Assembly: GCF_045788535.1 (NCBI RefSeq) | Contig: NZ_CP074074.1 | Coordinates: 186,001 to 250,000, forward strand | Origin: Allotamlana fucoidanivorans | GTDB lineage: Bacteria; Bacteroidota; Bacteroidia; Flavobacteriales; Flavobacteriaceae | DNA: 64,000 nt | Direction of reading: 5' to 3' | Part shown: piece after piece, positions 42,051 through 50,146 of the stretch | Numbering within the stretch: position 1 is the stretch's first letter | Layout: the number at the start of each line of letters is the position of its first letter | Position numbers and translations under genes: made by a program | Notes under the pieces: model-generated | Databases searched by the model: none | Told to the model about the DNA's origin: nothing | What the model saw: the letters and a program-made list of their open reading frames with translations, nothing else

Positions 42051-42476
42051 TTATAACTTTTTTAAAAAATGAAAGCCTAAAATTTCAAAGCCTTCCTTAA
42101 AATAAAACTTATGAGACAAAGCATTTGTAACATAAGTATTTAGCTCTATAGCTTCTACTCCTTTGGTTTGCACATAATCATAAATCCAGTTAAAAAAACG
42201 ATGCCCTAACCCCGTACCTCTATAAGCATCATCAATATAAACATGATCGGGTTCTACGCTATTACCAGAATAATGCCTTGTACAAAACCAAAGTCCGCAA
42301 ACCCCAATAATATTATCTTCATCAAAAACCACAGCACATTCATAGTGCTGAGTTACCATATCTAAAAAACGCTTTTGTAAGACCTCCGTTGAAATACGGG
42401 CTTCATTTAACTTATAAACCAAGGGCACAACCTCATGTATGCGCTCTGGTTCAAGAATTTTAAATTTGAATGTCAT
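42051..42476 (-). CDS. GNAT-family N-acetyltransferase
   Basis: A 141-residue GCN5-related acetyltransferase. Acetyl-CoA binding motif A is DDAYRGTGLGHRFFNWIYDY (Q/RxxGxG/A type). Preceding strands contain CAVVFDEDNIIGVCGLWFCT and the C-terminal part is NALSHKFYFKEGFEILGFHF. The substrate is unknown. The ATG at 42476 is used. It is divergent from the second GNAT gene. Confidence 0.88.
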   Translation of the reverse strand: MTFKFKILEPERIHEVVPLVYKLNEARISTEVLQKRFLDMVTQHYECAVVFDEDNIIGVCGLWFCTRHYSGNSVEPDHVYIDDAYRGTGLGHRFFNWIYDYVQTKGVEAIELNTYVTNALSHKFYFKEGFEILGFHFLKKL

Positions 42477-42518
42477 ATCATTCTTGCTTTATAAAAGCAA
42501 TTTATAAATATAAATTAA

Positions 42519-42526
42519 TATGTTTG
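42519..42526 (+). promoter_or_regulatory. -7 box (TATGTTTG) for the second GNAT gene
   Basis: A perfect TAnnTTTG match 26 nt before the proposed ATC start at 42552. It supports transcription through the full-length GNAT frame. Confidence 0.5.
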
Positions 42527-42551
42527 AATGTTCCATTAAAAAACTGAAGCT

Positions 42552-43001
42552 ATCAAAACTAACAACTATCGCATACACGAGATTTCAGCAGAAGAAACCT
42601 TTCAGGTAAGGCAACCTGTTCTTAGACCTAACAGACCTTTAGATACTTGCAAATTTGATGGCGACTTACTAAATACTACATTTCATTTTGGTTTATATTT
42701 AAATGAAGAATTATTAGGCGTTTGTTCTTTTTTCAACAATACTTACAGCGGTATTTCTAGCAAAAACCAATACCAGCTAAGAGGAATGGCTGTTCTAAAA
42801 ACGTTTCAAGGTCAAGGCTTAGGTAAACTAATTTTACAATACGGTGAAAACTTTATGAAAGAAAAAGGTGCAGATACTATTTGGTGCAATGCTAGACAAC
42901 TTGCCGTGCCCTTTTATAAGAAGAATAATTATGCCATTATTAGCGAACCTTTTAACATTGAACATATTGGATTGCATTATGTTATGAGTAAATCTTTATG
43001 A
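42552..43001 (+). CDS. GNAT-family N-acetyltransferase lacking a canonical start codon
   Basis: The frame is open from a TAA at 42537 to the TGA at 42999 and encodes a full GNAT domain. Pieces are NNYRIHEISAEETFQVRQPV, LRPNRPLDTCKFDG, TTFHFGLYLNEELLGVCSFF, MAVLKTFQGQGLGKLILQYG (motif A, QGQGLGK) and ADTIWCNARQLAVPFYKKNN. No ATG, GTG or TTG occurs in frame before 42786, which is inside the domain. The codon where a start is expected is ATC at 42552 (IKTNNYRI). It is either a noncanonical start, a start-codon mutation making a pseudogene, or a sequence error. Confidence 0.7.
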   Translation: MKTNNYRIHEISAEETFQVRQPVLRPNRPLDTCKFDGDLLNTTFHFGLYLNEELLGVCSFFNNTYSGISSKNQYQLRGMAVLKTFQGQGLGKLILQYGENFMKEKGADTIWCNARQLAVPFYKKNNYAIISEPFNIEHIGLHYVMSKSL

Positions 43002-43073
43002 GTTTTTTTGAAATGCTAAAAACAAACAATGAAAAATCTTTTGTAATTTTAGTAAGCTATTTGCAAAACCATC

Positions 43074-43841
43074 ATGAGAGGAAAAAATTTTAAAGTCAGA
43101 CTATTAATAGGTGCCGCTATCGCACTGTTTTTTGTTTTTAAACGCTGTAGTCAACAAGAGGTAAATCCATATACAGGACGTACACAAACCATATCAATGA
43201 CACCAGACAAGGAAATTGCTATAGGATTACAAAGCGCACCTCAAATGACAGAGCAGCATGGCGGTTTGCACCCCAACAATCAATACCAAACTTTAGTTGA
43301 TAATGTTGGCGCCAAATTAGTAAATAATAGTATTGCCCGAGAAACTCCTTACCAATATGAATTTCACCTCTTAAATGACCCAAACACAATTAATGCTTTT
43401 GCCTTACCAGGTGGGCAAATTTTCATTACCTATGCCCTATTTTCGAAATTAGAGAATGAAGATCAACTTGCTGGTGTTTTGGGGCATGAAATAGGTCATG
43501 TTCTGGGTAGGCATAGTGCAGAACGTATTGCTGAAAGTGAATACTGGCAAGGCTTAACTACGGCGGGTTCTGTAGGTGCAGATATGGGTGAACTTGTAGC
43601 TGGTATAGGTCAAAATACATTATTAACAAACGGACGAGATGACGAACTTGAAAGTGATGATCTTGGGGTTAAATTCATGATAAAGTCTAATTACAACCCC
43701 GAAGAAATGATTGGTGTTATGGAAATTTTAAAAGCTGCAGCCGGACCAAACCGAGTTCCTGAATTTCAGAGCACGCACCCCGATCCAGACAATAGAATTG
43801 AGAGAATACGTGAAGCTATAAAAAAACATCAAACTAATTAA
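43074..43841 (+). CDS. M48-family zinc metalloprotease
   Basis: A 255-residue protease. The N-terminal hydrophobic helix (VRLLIGAAIALFFVF) acts as a membrane anchor or signal. The active site GVLGHEIGHVLGRHSAERIA contains HEIGH, and the third ligand Glu is in DDELESDDLGVKFM. A conserved FALPGGQIFITYALF precedes it. It is probably periplasmic and involved in envelope protein quality control (BepA/LoiP-like), without the TPR tail of BepA. A terminator follows at 43845. Confidence 0.9.
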   Translation: MRGKNFKVRLLIGAAIALFFVFKRCSQQEVNPYTGRTQTISMTPDKEIAIGLQSAPQMTEQHGGLHPNNQYQTLVDNVGAKLVNNSIARETPYQYEFHLLNDPNTINAFALPGGQIFITYALFSKLENEDQLAGVLGHEIGHVLGRHSAERIAESEYWQGLTTAGSVGADMGELVAGIGQNTLLTNGRDDELESDDLGVKFMIKSNYNPEEMIGVMEILKAAAGPNRVPEFQSTHPDPDNRIERIREAIKKHQTN

Positions 43842-43844
43842 CAC

Positions 43845-43873
43845 AAAAAAGCCCTGACATGTCAAGGCTTTTT
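43845..43873 (+). terminator. Rho-independent terminator
   Basis: AAAAAGCC and GGCTTTTT flank a further TGACATGTCA palindrome, giving a long hairpin with one bulge and a T-run. It begins 4 nt after the M48 stop codon. Confidence 0.8.
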
Positions 43874-43910
43874 AAAAATGACTAACTCAAATAATTATTA
43901 TACGTTTTTC

Positions 43911-44312
43911 TTAACAATTATTTTTTTTCTTAGCAAGCGCTTCTTCTATGATTATTAAGGCTTCATCTGCACCGTGCAACTTGGCATAGTCTGCCGCAGT
44001 TTTCTTTTTTTCTGATCTCACTTTTAAATTAGCTCCTTCAGCAATTAACAGCTTTAAAATTTCAACTCTGTTAAACTTAGCTGCATACATAGCTGGCGTC
44101 ATGCCGTTTGATTTTTGGTTAATGTCTGCACCACGGTCAATTAATTTTTTTACGGTTTCAAAATCACCTTTGGCAATTGAAACACAAAAAGAATTTACTT
44201 TAAAAAAAGCCTCAACTTTAAAATCGTTTGAGGCAACAGGTGATGAAGTAGCATTTACAGTACTTAAAGAAAAGCATAATGCCACAGCGGAAATGATGAT
44301 TGTTTTTTTCAT
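43911..44312 (-). CDS. Secreted ankyrin-repeat protein
   Basis: A 133-residue protein with a signal peptide (MKKTIIISAVALCFSLSTVN). About three ankyrin repeats follow (residues about 45-130): AIAKGDFETVKKLIDRGADI-type, GMTPAMYAAKFNRVEILKLL and KKKTAADYAKLHGADEALII. These mediate protein-protein contacts, so it is probably periplasmic. It ends in a Lys/Asn-rich tail with a single Cys. It has no operon partner. Confidence 0.87.
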   Translation of the reverse strand: MKKTIIISAVALCFSLSTVNATSSPVASNDFKVEAFFKVNSFCVSIAKGDFETVKKLIDRGADINQKSNGMTPAMYAAKFNRVEILKLLIAEGANLKVRSEKKKTAADYAKLHGADEALIIIEEALAKKKNNC

Positions 44313-44530
44313 GATGAAAGATTTTAGTTTGATTAAATGATTACGTTTTTTGATATACTAAAGAGACGATAAAAATTTGATTCTGTTACATAAAATATTT
44401 TTTATAACAGATTTTTAACGTTTGATTCACAATTTGTTAACGAAATCGTTTTCTTAAAAAATTATCCTAAAAACCTTTGTTTTTCAGGGTTTTTCAAAGG
44501 TTTCGATACCTGTTTTTTATATAACTTCCG

Positions 44531-44538
44531 TATCTTTG
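44531..44538 (+). promoter_or_regulatory. -7 box (TATCTTTG) for gpmI
   Basis: A perfect TAnnTTTG match 25 nt before the gpmI ATG at 44563. The 250-bp gap upstream also has an AACGA/TCGTT dyad (44439-44450). Confidence 0.6.
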
Positions 44539-44562
44539 TTTGCATTAAAATTTTAACAAAAA

Positions 44563-46080
44563 ATGAATAAAAAAGTTATCCTAATGATACTTGACGGGTG
44601 GGGAAATTCACCTGATCCAAAAGTCTCTGCTATTGATCATGCCAATACGCCTTTTATAGATTCTTTATATAAAAAATATCCTTTTGCAACCCTTCGTACA
44701 GACGGGTTACACGTTGGACTACCTGAAGGCCAAATGGGAAACAGTGAAGTGGGGCATATGAATCTTGGAGCTGGCCGTATTGTATACCAAGATTTGGTTA
44801 AAGTTAATTTGGCTGTTGAAAACAAAACTTTAAATAAAGAGAAAGTCTTAGTTGATGCCTTTAACTATGCTAAGGAAAACAATAAAGATATTCATTTTTT
44901 AGGTTTACTTAGTGATGGTGGTGTACATTCTCATATCAACCATCTAAAAGGCCTTGTTGATGCGGCTAATGAGGCTGGAATAGCCAATAGCTATGTGCAC
45001 GCTTTTACTGATGGTCGTGATGTTGACCCTAAATCTGGTGCTGGCTTTATTAAACAACTTGAAGATCATATTGAAAACACTAACACTAAAATTGCCTCTA
45101 TAACTGGTCGCTATTATGCCATGGATAGAGACAAACGTTGGGAACGCGTTAAGCTAGCTTATGATGCTATGGTTAATGGTATTGGTCAAAAATCAACAAA
45201 TGCCATTGAAACCATTCAAGAAAGCTACGATAATGATATTACTGATGAGTTTATCAAGCCTATTATTATGACTGATGATTCAGGAAATCCTGTAACAACC
45301 ATAAAAGAAGGGGATGTAGTTATCTTCTTTAACTTTAGAACCGATAGAGGACGTGAGCTTACCGAGGCCTTATCTCAAACCGATTTCCATGAACAAAACA
45401 TGCATAAACTTGATTTGTATTATGTTACCTTAACAAATTACAATGACACCTATAAGAATATCAATGTTATTTTCAACAAGGAAAATTTAACCGAAACCTT
45501 AGGTGAAGTTTTAGAAAATCATAACAAAAAGCAAATTAGAATTGCTGAAACAGAAAAGTATCCACATGTCACTTTCTTTTTCTCTGGAGGAAGAGAAGCT
45601 GAATTTAAAGGCGAACAACGTATATTAAGAAACTCACCTAAAGTTGCTACTTACGATTTAAAACCAGAAATGAGTGCTTATGAGCTTCGTGATGCTTTAG
45701 TGCCTGAGCTTGAAAAAGGAGACGTTGATTTTGTATGTTTAAACTTTGCCAATGGTGACATGGTAGGACATACTGGTGTTATGGAAGCCGCTATTAAAGC
45801 CTGTGAAGCTGTAGATACATGTGTTAAAGATGTCGTGACCACAGCTCTAGAAAACAACTACACCACATTACTTATTGCAGATCATGGAAACTGTGAAACC
45901 ATGATTAACCCTGACGGAACCCCTAACACAGCGCACACCACTAATCCTGTTCCTGTTATTTTAATTGATAATGAATTGAAAGAAATTAAGGATGGTATTT
46001 TAGGAGATATGGCGCCAACCATTTTAAAACTCATGAATGTACCACAACCTGAAGCTATGACAAGACACGCGTTAGTGTAG
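44563..46080 (+). CDS. gpmI: 2,3-Bisphosphoglycerate-independent phosphoglycerate mutase
   Basis: A 505-residue Mn2+-dependent glycolytic enzyme interconverting 3- and 2-phosphoglycerate. The N-terminus VILMILDGWG holds a metal Asp. The phosphoserine is in GQMGNSEVGHMNLGAGR. HAFTDGRDVDPKSG, FFNFRTDRGRELTEAL and LIADHGNCETM complete the alkaline-phosphatase-like and insert domains. Full length for the family. A terminator follows at 46105. Confidence 0.96.
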   Translation: MNKKVILMILDGWGNSPDPKVSAIDHANTPFIDSLYKKYPFATLRTDGLHVGLPEGQMGNSEVGHMNLGAGRIVYQDLVKVNLAVENKTLNKEKVLVDAFNYAKENNKDIHFLGLLSDGGVHSHINHLKGLVDAANEAGIANSYVHAFTDGRDVDPKSGAGFIKQLEDHIENTNTKIASITGRYYAMDRDKRWERVKLAYDAMVNGIGQKSTNAIETIQESYDNDITDEFIKPIIMTDDSGNPVTTIKEGDVVIFFNFRTDRGRELTEALSQTDFHEQNMHKLDLYYVTLTNYNDTYKNINVIFNKENLTETLGEVLENHNKKQIRIAETEKYPHVTFFFSGGREAEFKGEQRILRNSPKVATYDLKPEMSAYELRDALVPELEKGDVDFVCLNFANGDMVGHTGVMEAAIKACEAVDTCVKDVVTTALENNYTTLLIADHGNCETMINPDGTPNTAHTTNPVPVILIDNELKEIKDGILGDMAPTILKLMNVPQPEAMTRHALV

Positions 46081-46104
46081 TAGTATTCAGTATACATAGT
46101 AATG

Positions 46105-46135
46105 AAGCCTTGTTTAAAAAGCAAGGCTTTTTTTT
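46105..46135 (+). terminator. Terminator of gpmI
   Basis: AAGCCTTG and CAAGGCTT form an 8-bp stem followed by a run of T, 24 nt after the gpmI stop. Confidence 0.85.
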
Positions 46136-46175
46136 ATTCCATGATGCTCAAATATCCTAATCCCCAAAAAATATG

Positions 46176-46183
46176 TATTTTTG
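46176..46183 (+). promoter_or_regulatory. -7 box (TATTTTTG) for the HAD phosphatase gene
   Basis: A perfect TAnnTTTG match 26 nt before the ATG at 46209. Confidence 0.55.
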
Positions 46184-46208
46184 TACAAACCCAATTCTAT
46201 AAGTATTT

Positions 46209-46613
46209 ATGAATTTTAATCTTCAGCTTACCATTGCAGTCGATTTTGACGGAACTATTGTTGAGGATGCCTATCCTAAAATAGGCAAACCTATGATTTT
46301 TGCATTTGAAACTTTAAAAAAACTGCAAGAAGAAGGACACCGTTTAATACTATGGACCTATAGATGTGGTGATAAATTAGAAGAGGCTGTCAAATTTTGC
46401 GAAGCCAACGGCATACACTTCTATGCCGTTAACAAAAGTTTTCCTGAAGAAGAATTTGATCCTGCTTTTAGCCGAAAAATAAATGCCGATTTGTTTATTG
46501 ATGATCGCAATGTTGGAGGGTTTCCTGGTTGGGGCGAAGTATACCAACTATTGACCGATACTGAGCCTATTATACCACAGAAAAAAGGAGGTCTTTTTGG
46601 GTTATTTAAGTAA
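46209..46613 (+). CDS. Small HAD-superfamily protein (BT0820-like)
   Basis: A 134-residue HAD-fold protein. Motif I is AVDFDGTIVEDAYP (DxDGT), the later acidic motif is LFIDDRNVGGFPGWGEV, and LILWTYRCGDKLEEAVKFCE is a middle helix. No cap domain is present. It resembles the BT0820 family of unknown substrate. The C-terminal KKGGLFGLFK is short and basic. It has its own promoter and sits between gpmI and map. Confidence 0.85.
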   Translation: MNFNLQLTIAVDFDGTIVEDAYPKIGKPMIFAFETLKKLQEEGHRLILWTYRCGDKLEEAVKFCEANGIHFYAVNKSFPEEEFDPAFSRKINADLFIDDRNVGGFPGWGEVYQLLTDTEPIIPQKKGGLFGLFK

Positions 46614-46703
46614 TAACATCCGTAAGCCCTTTTTTAAATTTTTCAATGAATTTTGGGCTGCATACGGTTCATCTTCTCCTATATGAAAATGGTAAAATTT
46701 AAG

Positions 46704-46711
46704 TATCTTTG
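46704..46711 (+). promoter_or_regulatory. -7 box (TATCTTTG) for map
   Basis: A perfect TAnnTTTG match 19 nt before the ATG at 46730. An upstream TTG at 46709 lies within the box and is not a usable start. Confidence 0.62.
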
Positions 46712-46729
46712 CATCCTATTTTTGATGTT

Positions 46730-47548
46730 ATGATAACTGTAAAAACACGAGAAGAAATTGAATTAATGCGTAACAGTGCATTAATTGTTTCTAAAACCTT
46801 AGGAGAACTAGCCAAAGAAATTAAACCAGGCGTAACCACATTGCAATTAGATAAAATTGCCGAAACCTGTATTAGAGATCATGGCGCCGAACCTGGATTT
46901 TTAGGCTTATATGATTTTCCTAATACGCTTTGTATGAGTCCCAATTCGCAAGTAGTTCATGGCATACCTAATGGAGACCCTTTAAAAGAAGGTGATATTA
47001 TTTCTATAGATTGTGGCGCTCTAAAAGATGGTTTTTACGGTGATCATGCCTATACTTTTGCTGTTGGAGAGATTGATCCAGAAACAGAAAAACTGCTTCA
47101 AGTAACCAAAGAGTCGTTGTATGTTGGTATTCGCGAGTTTAAAGCAAATAATCGTGTTGGTGATGTAGGGTACGCCATTCAAAAATACTGTGAAGATCAT
47201 GGTTATGGTGTAGTAAGAGAACTGGTTGGTCATGGCTTAGGAAAAAAAATGCATGAAGACCCAGAAATGCCAAACTATGGTAAACGTGGACGCGGCAAAA
47301 AATTTATTGAAGGTATGGTGGTAGCCATTGAGCCAATGATAAATATGGGCACGCAACGCATAAAACAGCATAGAGACGGTTGGACAATTACAACGTTAGA
47401 TGGCAAACCTTCTGCTCATTTTGAGCATGATGTTGCTTTAATTGATGGTAAACCAGAATTACTATCTACATTCGCTTATATTTATGATGCGTTAGGTATT
47501 GAGAGTGAGGAAGAAGATGAATTCAGACAAAAAGCTTTAGTGCTTTAA
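46730..47548 (+). CDS. map: Methionine aminopeptidase, type I
   Basis: A 272-residue dimetal peptidase removing N-terminal Met from new proteins. Metal ligands lie in IISIDCGALKDGFYGDHAYT (two Asp), ELVGHGLGKKMHEDPEMPNY (His), VAIEPMINMG (Glu) and AHFEHDVALI (Glu). There is no N-terminal zinc-finger extension. The ATG at 46730 (MITVKTREEIELM) agrees with family and promoter. The methyltransferase gene starts 4 bp after its stop. Confidence 0.95.
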   Translation: MITVKTREEIELMRNSALIVSKTLGELAKEIKPGVTTLQLDKIAETCIRDHGAEPGFLGLYDFPNTLCMSPNSQVVHGIPNGDPLKEGDIISIDCGALKDGFYGDHAYTFAVGEIDPETEKLLQVTKESLYVGIREFKANNRVGDVGYAIQKYCEDHGYGVVRELVGHGLGKKMHEDPEMPNYGKRGRGKKFIEGMVVAIEPMINMGTQRIKQHRDGWTITTLDGKPSAHFEHDVALIDGKPELLSTFAYIYDALGIESEEEDEFRQKALVL

Positions 47549-47551
47549 TGC

Positions 47552-48316
47552 ATGAAAAAGACTTTTAAGTTTATTCTTAACCTTGTTCCTAGACCTTTAT
47601 TAATCAGGCTTAGCTATATTATTAGGCCTATTTTAGCCTTCTTTTTAAAAGGCGACAAATACACTGATCCTATTGACGGCAAAAGTTTTAAAACGTTTTT
47701 ACCTTATGGATACGGGCAGCAGCGTAACAATGTATTATCGCCTTCGACCCTTTCTTTAGAACGTCATAGGTTACTTTGGTTGTACTTAAAAAATGAAACT
47801 ACTTTCTTTTCTGCCCCTTTGAAAGTGCTACATTTTGCTCCAGAGCAGGCTTTTTTCAAGCGGTTTAAAAACATGTTGAATTTAGATTATACGACTACCG
47901 ATTTAAATTCGCCTTTGGCTGATGTAAAAGCTGATATTTGCAACCTACCGTTTGAAGATAACACCTTCGATTTTATTTTATGTAATCACGTTCTTGAACA
48001 CATACCAAATGACACTAAGGCGATGGAGGAATTATATCGTGTATTAAGAAAGGGCGGTACTGGTATTTTTCAAATCCCTCAGGATCTAAATCGAGCTACA
48101 ACTTTTGAAGACAACACGATTACAGATCCTAAAGAACGTGCTAAAATTTTTGGACAATACGACCATGTTCGTATTTACGGCCGTGACTATTTTGATAAAT
48201 TAAGACGTATAGGTTTTAAAGTAGATGAAGTAGATTACACTAAGCAACTGCCAGATGCTGAAATTGCAACTTATTGTTTAGCTAAAGGAGAAATAATTCC
48301 TGTTGTTTATAAGTAA
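47552..48316 (+). CDS. Class I SAM-dependent methyltransferase (type 11)
   Basis: A 254-residue protein. The SAM-binding region is LKVLHFAPEQAFFKRFKNML, with the acidic loop DYTTTDLNSPLADVKADICN and motif FDFILCNHVLEHIPNDTKAM, followed by RVLRKGGTGIFQIPQDLN. The N-terminal hydrophobic segment (LVPRPLLIRLSYIIRPILAF) suggests membrane association. The acceptor is unknown. It is co-transcribed with map (4-bp gap) and overlaps the start region of the DUF423 gene. Confidence 0.87.
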   Translation: MKKTFKFILNLVPRPLLIRLSYIIRPILAFFLKGDKYTDPIDGKSFKTFLPYGYGQQRNNVLSPSTLSLERHRLLWLYLKNETTFFSAPLKVLHFAPEQAFFKRFKNMLNLDYTTTDLNSPLADVKADICNLPFEDNTFDFILCNHVLEHIPNDTKAMEELYRVLRKGGTGIFQIPQDLNRATTFEDNTITDPKERAKIFGQYDHVRIYGRDYFDKLRRIGFKVDEVDYTKQLPDAEIATYCLAKGEIIPVVYK

Positions 48317-48323
48317 AAAAAGA

Positions 48324-48689
48324 ATGTCTGAACAAATAGTTATTTCAACAGGTGCATTATTTGGGTTACTCGCTGTGATTTTCGGAGCCTTCGGTGCACA
48401 CGCTTTAAAGCAAACCTTATCTGAAAATCAATTGAAAAGTTTTGACGTTGGTGTTAGATATCAAATGTACCACGCTATTGTTTTATTAATTTTAGGATAT
48501 AGTTCAATAGATACCGCTCATGTTGTTTATTGGTGTTTTACTTTGGGTATTATTTTATTCTCATTCAGTATCTACGTCCTTGTTTTGTTTGATGCTAAAG
48601 GTCGAAAATTAAAATTTTTAGGCCCTGTTACACCTATTGGCGGACTGCTTCTAGTGTTGGGTTGGTTATTAATATGCTTCCAATTTTAA
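48324..48689 (+). CDS. DUF423 family membrane protein
   Basis: A 121-residue inner-membrane protein with four spans. The DUF423 hallmarks are ALFGLLAVIFGAFGAHALKQ and a second half with YQMYHAIVLLILGY and KFLGPVTPIGGLLLVLGWLL. The function is unknown. The ATG at 48324 (MSEQIVISTGALFG) is preferred; a TTG at 48303 would add seven residues and overlap the methyltransferase gene. It is convergent with apbE, 7 bp apart, with no terminator between. Confidence 0.88.
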   Translation: MSEQIVISTGALFGLLAVIFGAFGAHALKQTLSENQLKSFDVGVRYQMYHAIVLLILGYSSIDTAHVVYWCFTLGIILFSFSIYVLVLFDAKGRKLKFLGPVTPIGGLLLVLGWLLICFQF

Positions 48690-48696
48690 TAGTAAA

Positions 48697-49698
48697 TTAT
48701 GAAGCTTCAGGAAACCCATTAAGCGCCAAGGTTTCAATATCCTTTTGCTCATTTTCAAAAATTAAAAACACCTTAAGTTCGGGGTGTCGCTCTAAAAAGA
48801 GCTTGATTTTTTCAATTCCCATAGCTTTAAAAGCCGTAGCATAAGCATCAGCCACCATACATGTTTCGGCTATTACAGAAATACTTAGCAAATTTGTTTT
48901 ACTAGGATAACCTGTTTGTGTATCAATAATATGTGCATATCTGTTTCCATTCTCATCTACCTTAAACTTTCTGTATGTTCCTGAGGTTGCCATAGCCTCA
49001 TCTTGTAGCGCTATAGCCATTAAAATAGATTGTTTTCCATCAAAATTAGGATTTTCTACCCCTACCTTCCATGGCATATTCTTTTCAGCATTTATGCCTT
49101 TCACTCGAATTTCTCCTCCAATTTCTACTAAATAATTGTCTATATCCTGCAATTCTAGAAACGCTCCAATGACATCCACACCGTATCCTTTGGCTATAGC
49201 ATTAAAATCAATAAAAGTAGCCTTGGGTTTAACAATGCCGCTATCTACTATTTTAACTTTGCCAAAGCCCACAGAATGCATTAAGCTATCTATTTTCAAA
49301 CTGTCAAGATTAACAATTTTACCTTCAGGGCCAAAATCCCAGGCATTTACAACAGCACCAATAGTAGGATCAAAAACACCATTAGTTTCAGAATAAATAA
49401 TTTTAGAAGCTTCAAATACATGCCTAAAATGTGCATCTACCTTAACCGCTTCATTTCTATTCACCTTTGAAATATCAGAGTTTTGCTGGTAAGTTGACAT
49501 ACTTTTATTTATAACATAAAACAGGCTATCAATTTGATGGCTAAAATCTGTGCTTGAATCATATATGATAGAATAACCTGTTCCAAAAACACCCCCAGAT
49601 AGTTTGGTGTTTTTTACCTGTTTTTCACATGAAAACAGTATTACAACAAACAATATACCAAATATATGTTTACCTACATATGCGTTAATAAGCCTCAT
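48697..49698 (-). CDS. apbE: FAD:protein FMN transferase ApbE, lipoprotein
   Basis: A 333-residue Mg2+-dependent enzyme that links FMN to a Thr in targets such as NqrB and NqrC. The lipoprotein signal ends FVVILFSCEKQ (lipobox Cys). Family motifs are VFDPTIGAVVNAWDFGPEGK, FIDFNAIAKGYGVDVIGAFL, YLVEIGGEIRVKG and, for metal binding, AHIIDTQTGYPSKTNLLSI. It lies 1.6 kb from nqrF on the same strand, which fits a role in Nqr flavinylation. It is preceded by the 125-residue gene with a 9-nt gap. Confidence 0.94.
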   Translation of the reverse strand: MRLINAYVGKHIFGILFVVILFSCEKQVKNTKLSGGVFGTGYSIIYDSSTDFSHQIDSLFYVINKSMSTYQQNSDISKVNRNEAVKVDAHFRHVFEASKIIYSETNGVFDPTIGAVVNAWDFGPEGKIVNLDSLKIDSLMHSVGFGKVKIVDSGIVKPKATFIDFNAIAKGYGVDVIGAFLELQDIDNYLVEIGGEIRVKGINAEKNMPWKVGVENPNFDGKQSILMAIALQDEAMATSGTYRKFKVDENGNRYAHIIDTQTGYPSKTNLLSISVIAETCMVADAYATAFKAMGIEKIKLFLERHPELKVFLIFENEQKDIETLALNGFPEAS

Positions 49699-49707
49699 TA
49701 TTTTAGA

Positions 49708-50085
49708 TTAGTTTAAATTTGTTTCTAAAACCTGAATTCCATTATACTCTAACAAATAATCCTGATTCAAATAAATGGGTTCCTTTTCACCTGCTAAACT
49801 ACCAATGCCAACGCCTGCATACAAAACAATGGCTTCCTTTTCTCTAGCGTGTTTTTTAAAAGATTCCATCCAAACTACATCATAATTATTGGGGTTATCA
49901 GGCAAAATCACAGCACGGACTATAACAAAGTAGTATTGATTGTTCTTATCTATACAAACAAACTGTGGATGTTTTTTTAGTTTACTATTTACGGCTATAA
50001 ACTCAAAACCACGCTTCTCAAGATCCTTTCCAACGTGATTCATGGCTAAATTATGTAGTTCTTGTGCTGTAAGGGGTTGACTCAT
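49708..50085 (-). CDS. Conserved hypothetical, 125 residues, upstream of apbE
   Basis: A small soluble protein (MSQPLTAQELHNLAMNHVGK...). The helical N-terminus, then KKHPQFVCIDKNNQYYFVIV and NPNNYDVVWMESFKKHAREK, suggest a compact alpha/beta fold. I do not recognise the family. From memory, related proteins are sometimes labelled NqrF-like by neighbourhood, but it has no Fe-S or flavin motif. It is co-transcribed with apbE. Its -7 box lies 5 nt from the ATG, predicting a leaderless mRNA. Confidence 0.72.
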   Translation of the reverse strand: MSQPLTAQELHNLAMNHVGKDLEKRGFEFIAVNSKLKKHPQFVCIDKNNQYYFVIVRAVILPDNPNNYDVVWMESFKKHAREKEAIVLYAGVGIGSLAGEKEPIYLNQDYLLEYNGIQVLETNLN

Positions 50086-50089
50086 ATTG

Positions 50090-50097
50090 CAAAAATA
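50090..50097 (-). promoter_or_regulatory. -7 box (TATTTTTG) 5 nt from the start codon of the gene upstream of apbE
   Basis: A perfect minus-strand TAnnTTTG whose G lies exactly 5 nt before the ATG at 50085. The flank ATATTGCAAAA is shared with the DUF6702-like gene. Confidence 0.6.
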
Positions 50098-50146
50098 ACA
50101 TTATAATTCGTATAAATTTTGTAAATTATAGTCAAAACAAAATTCC

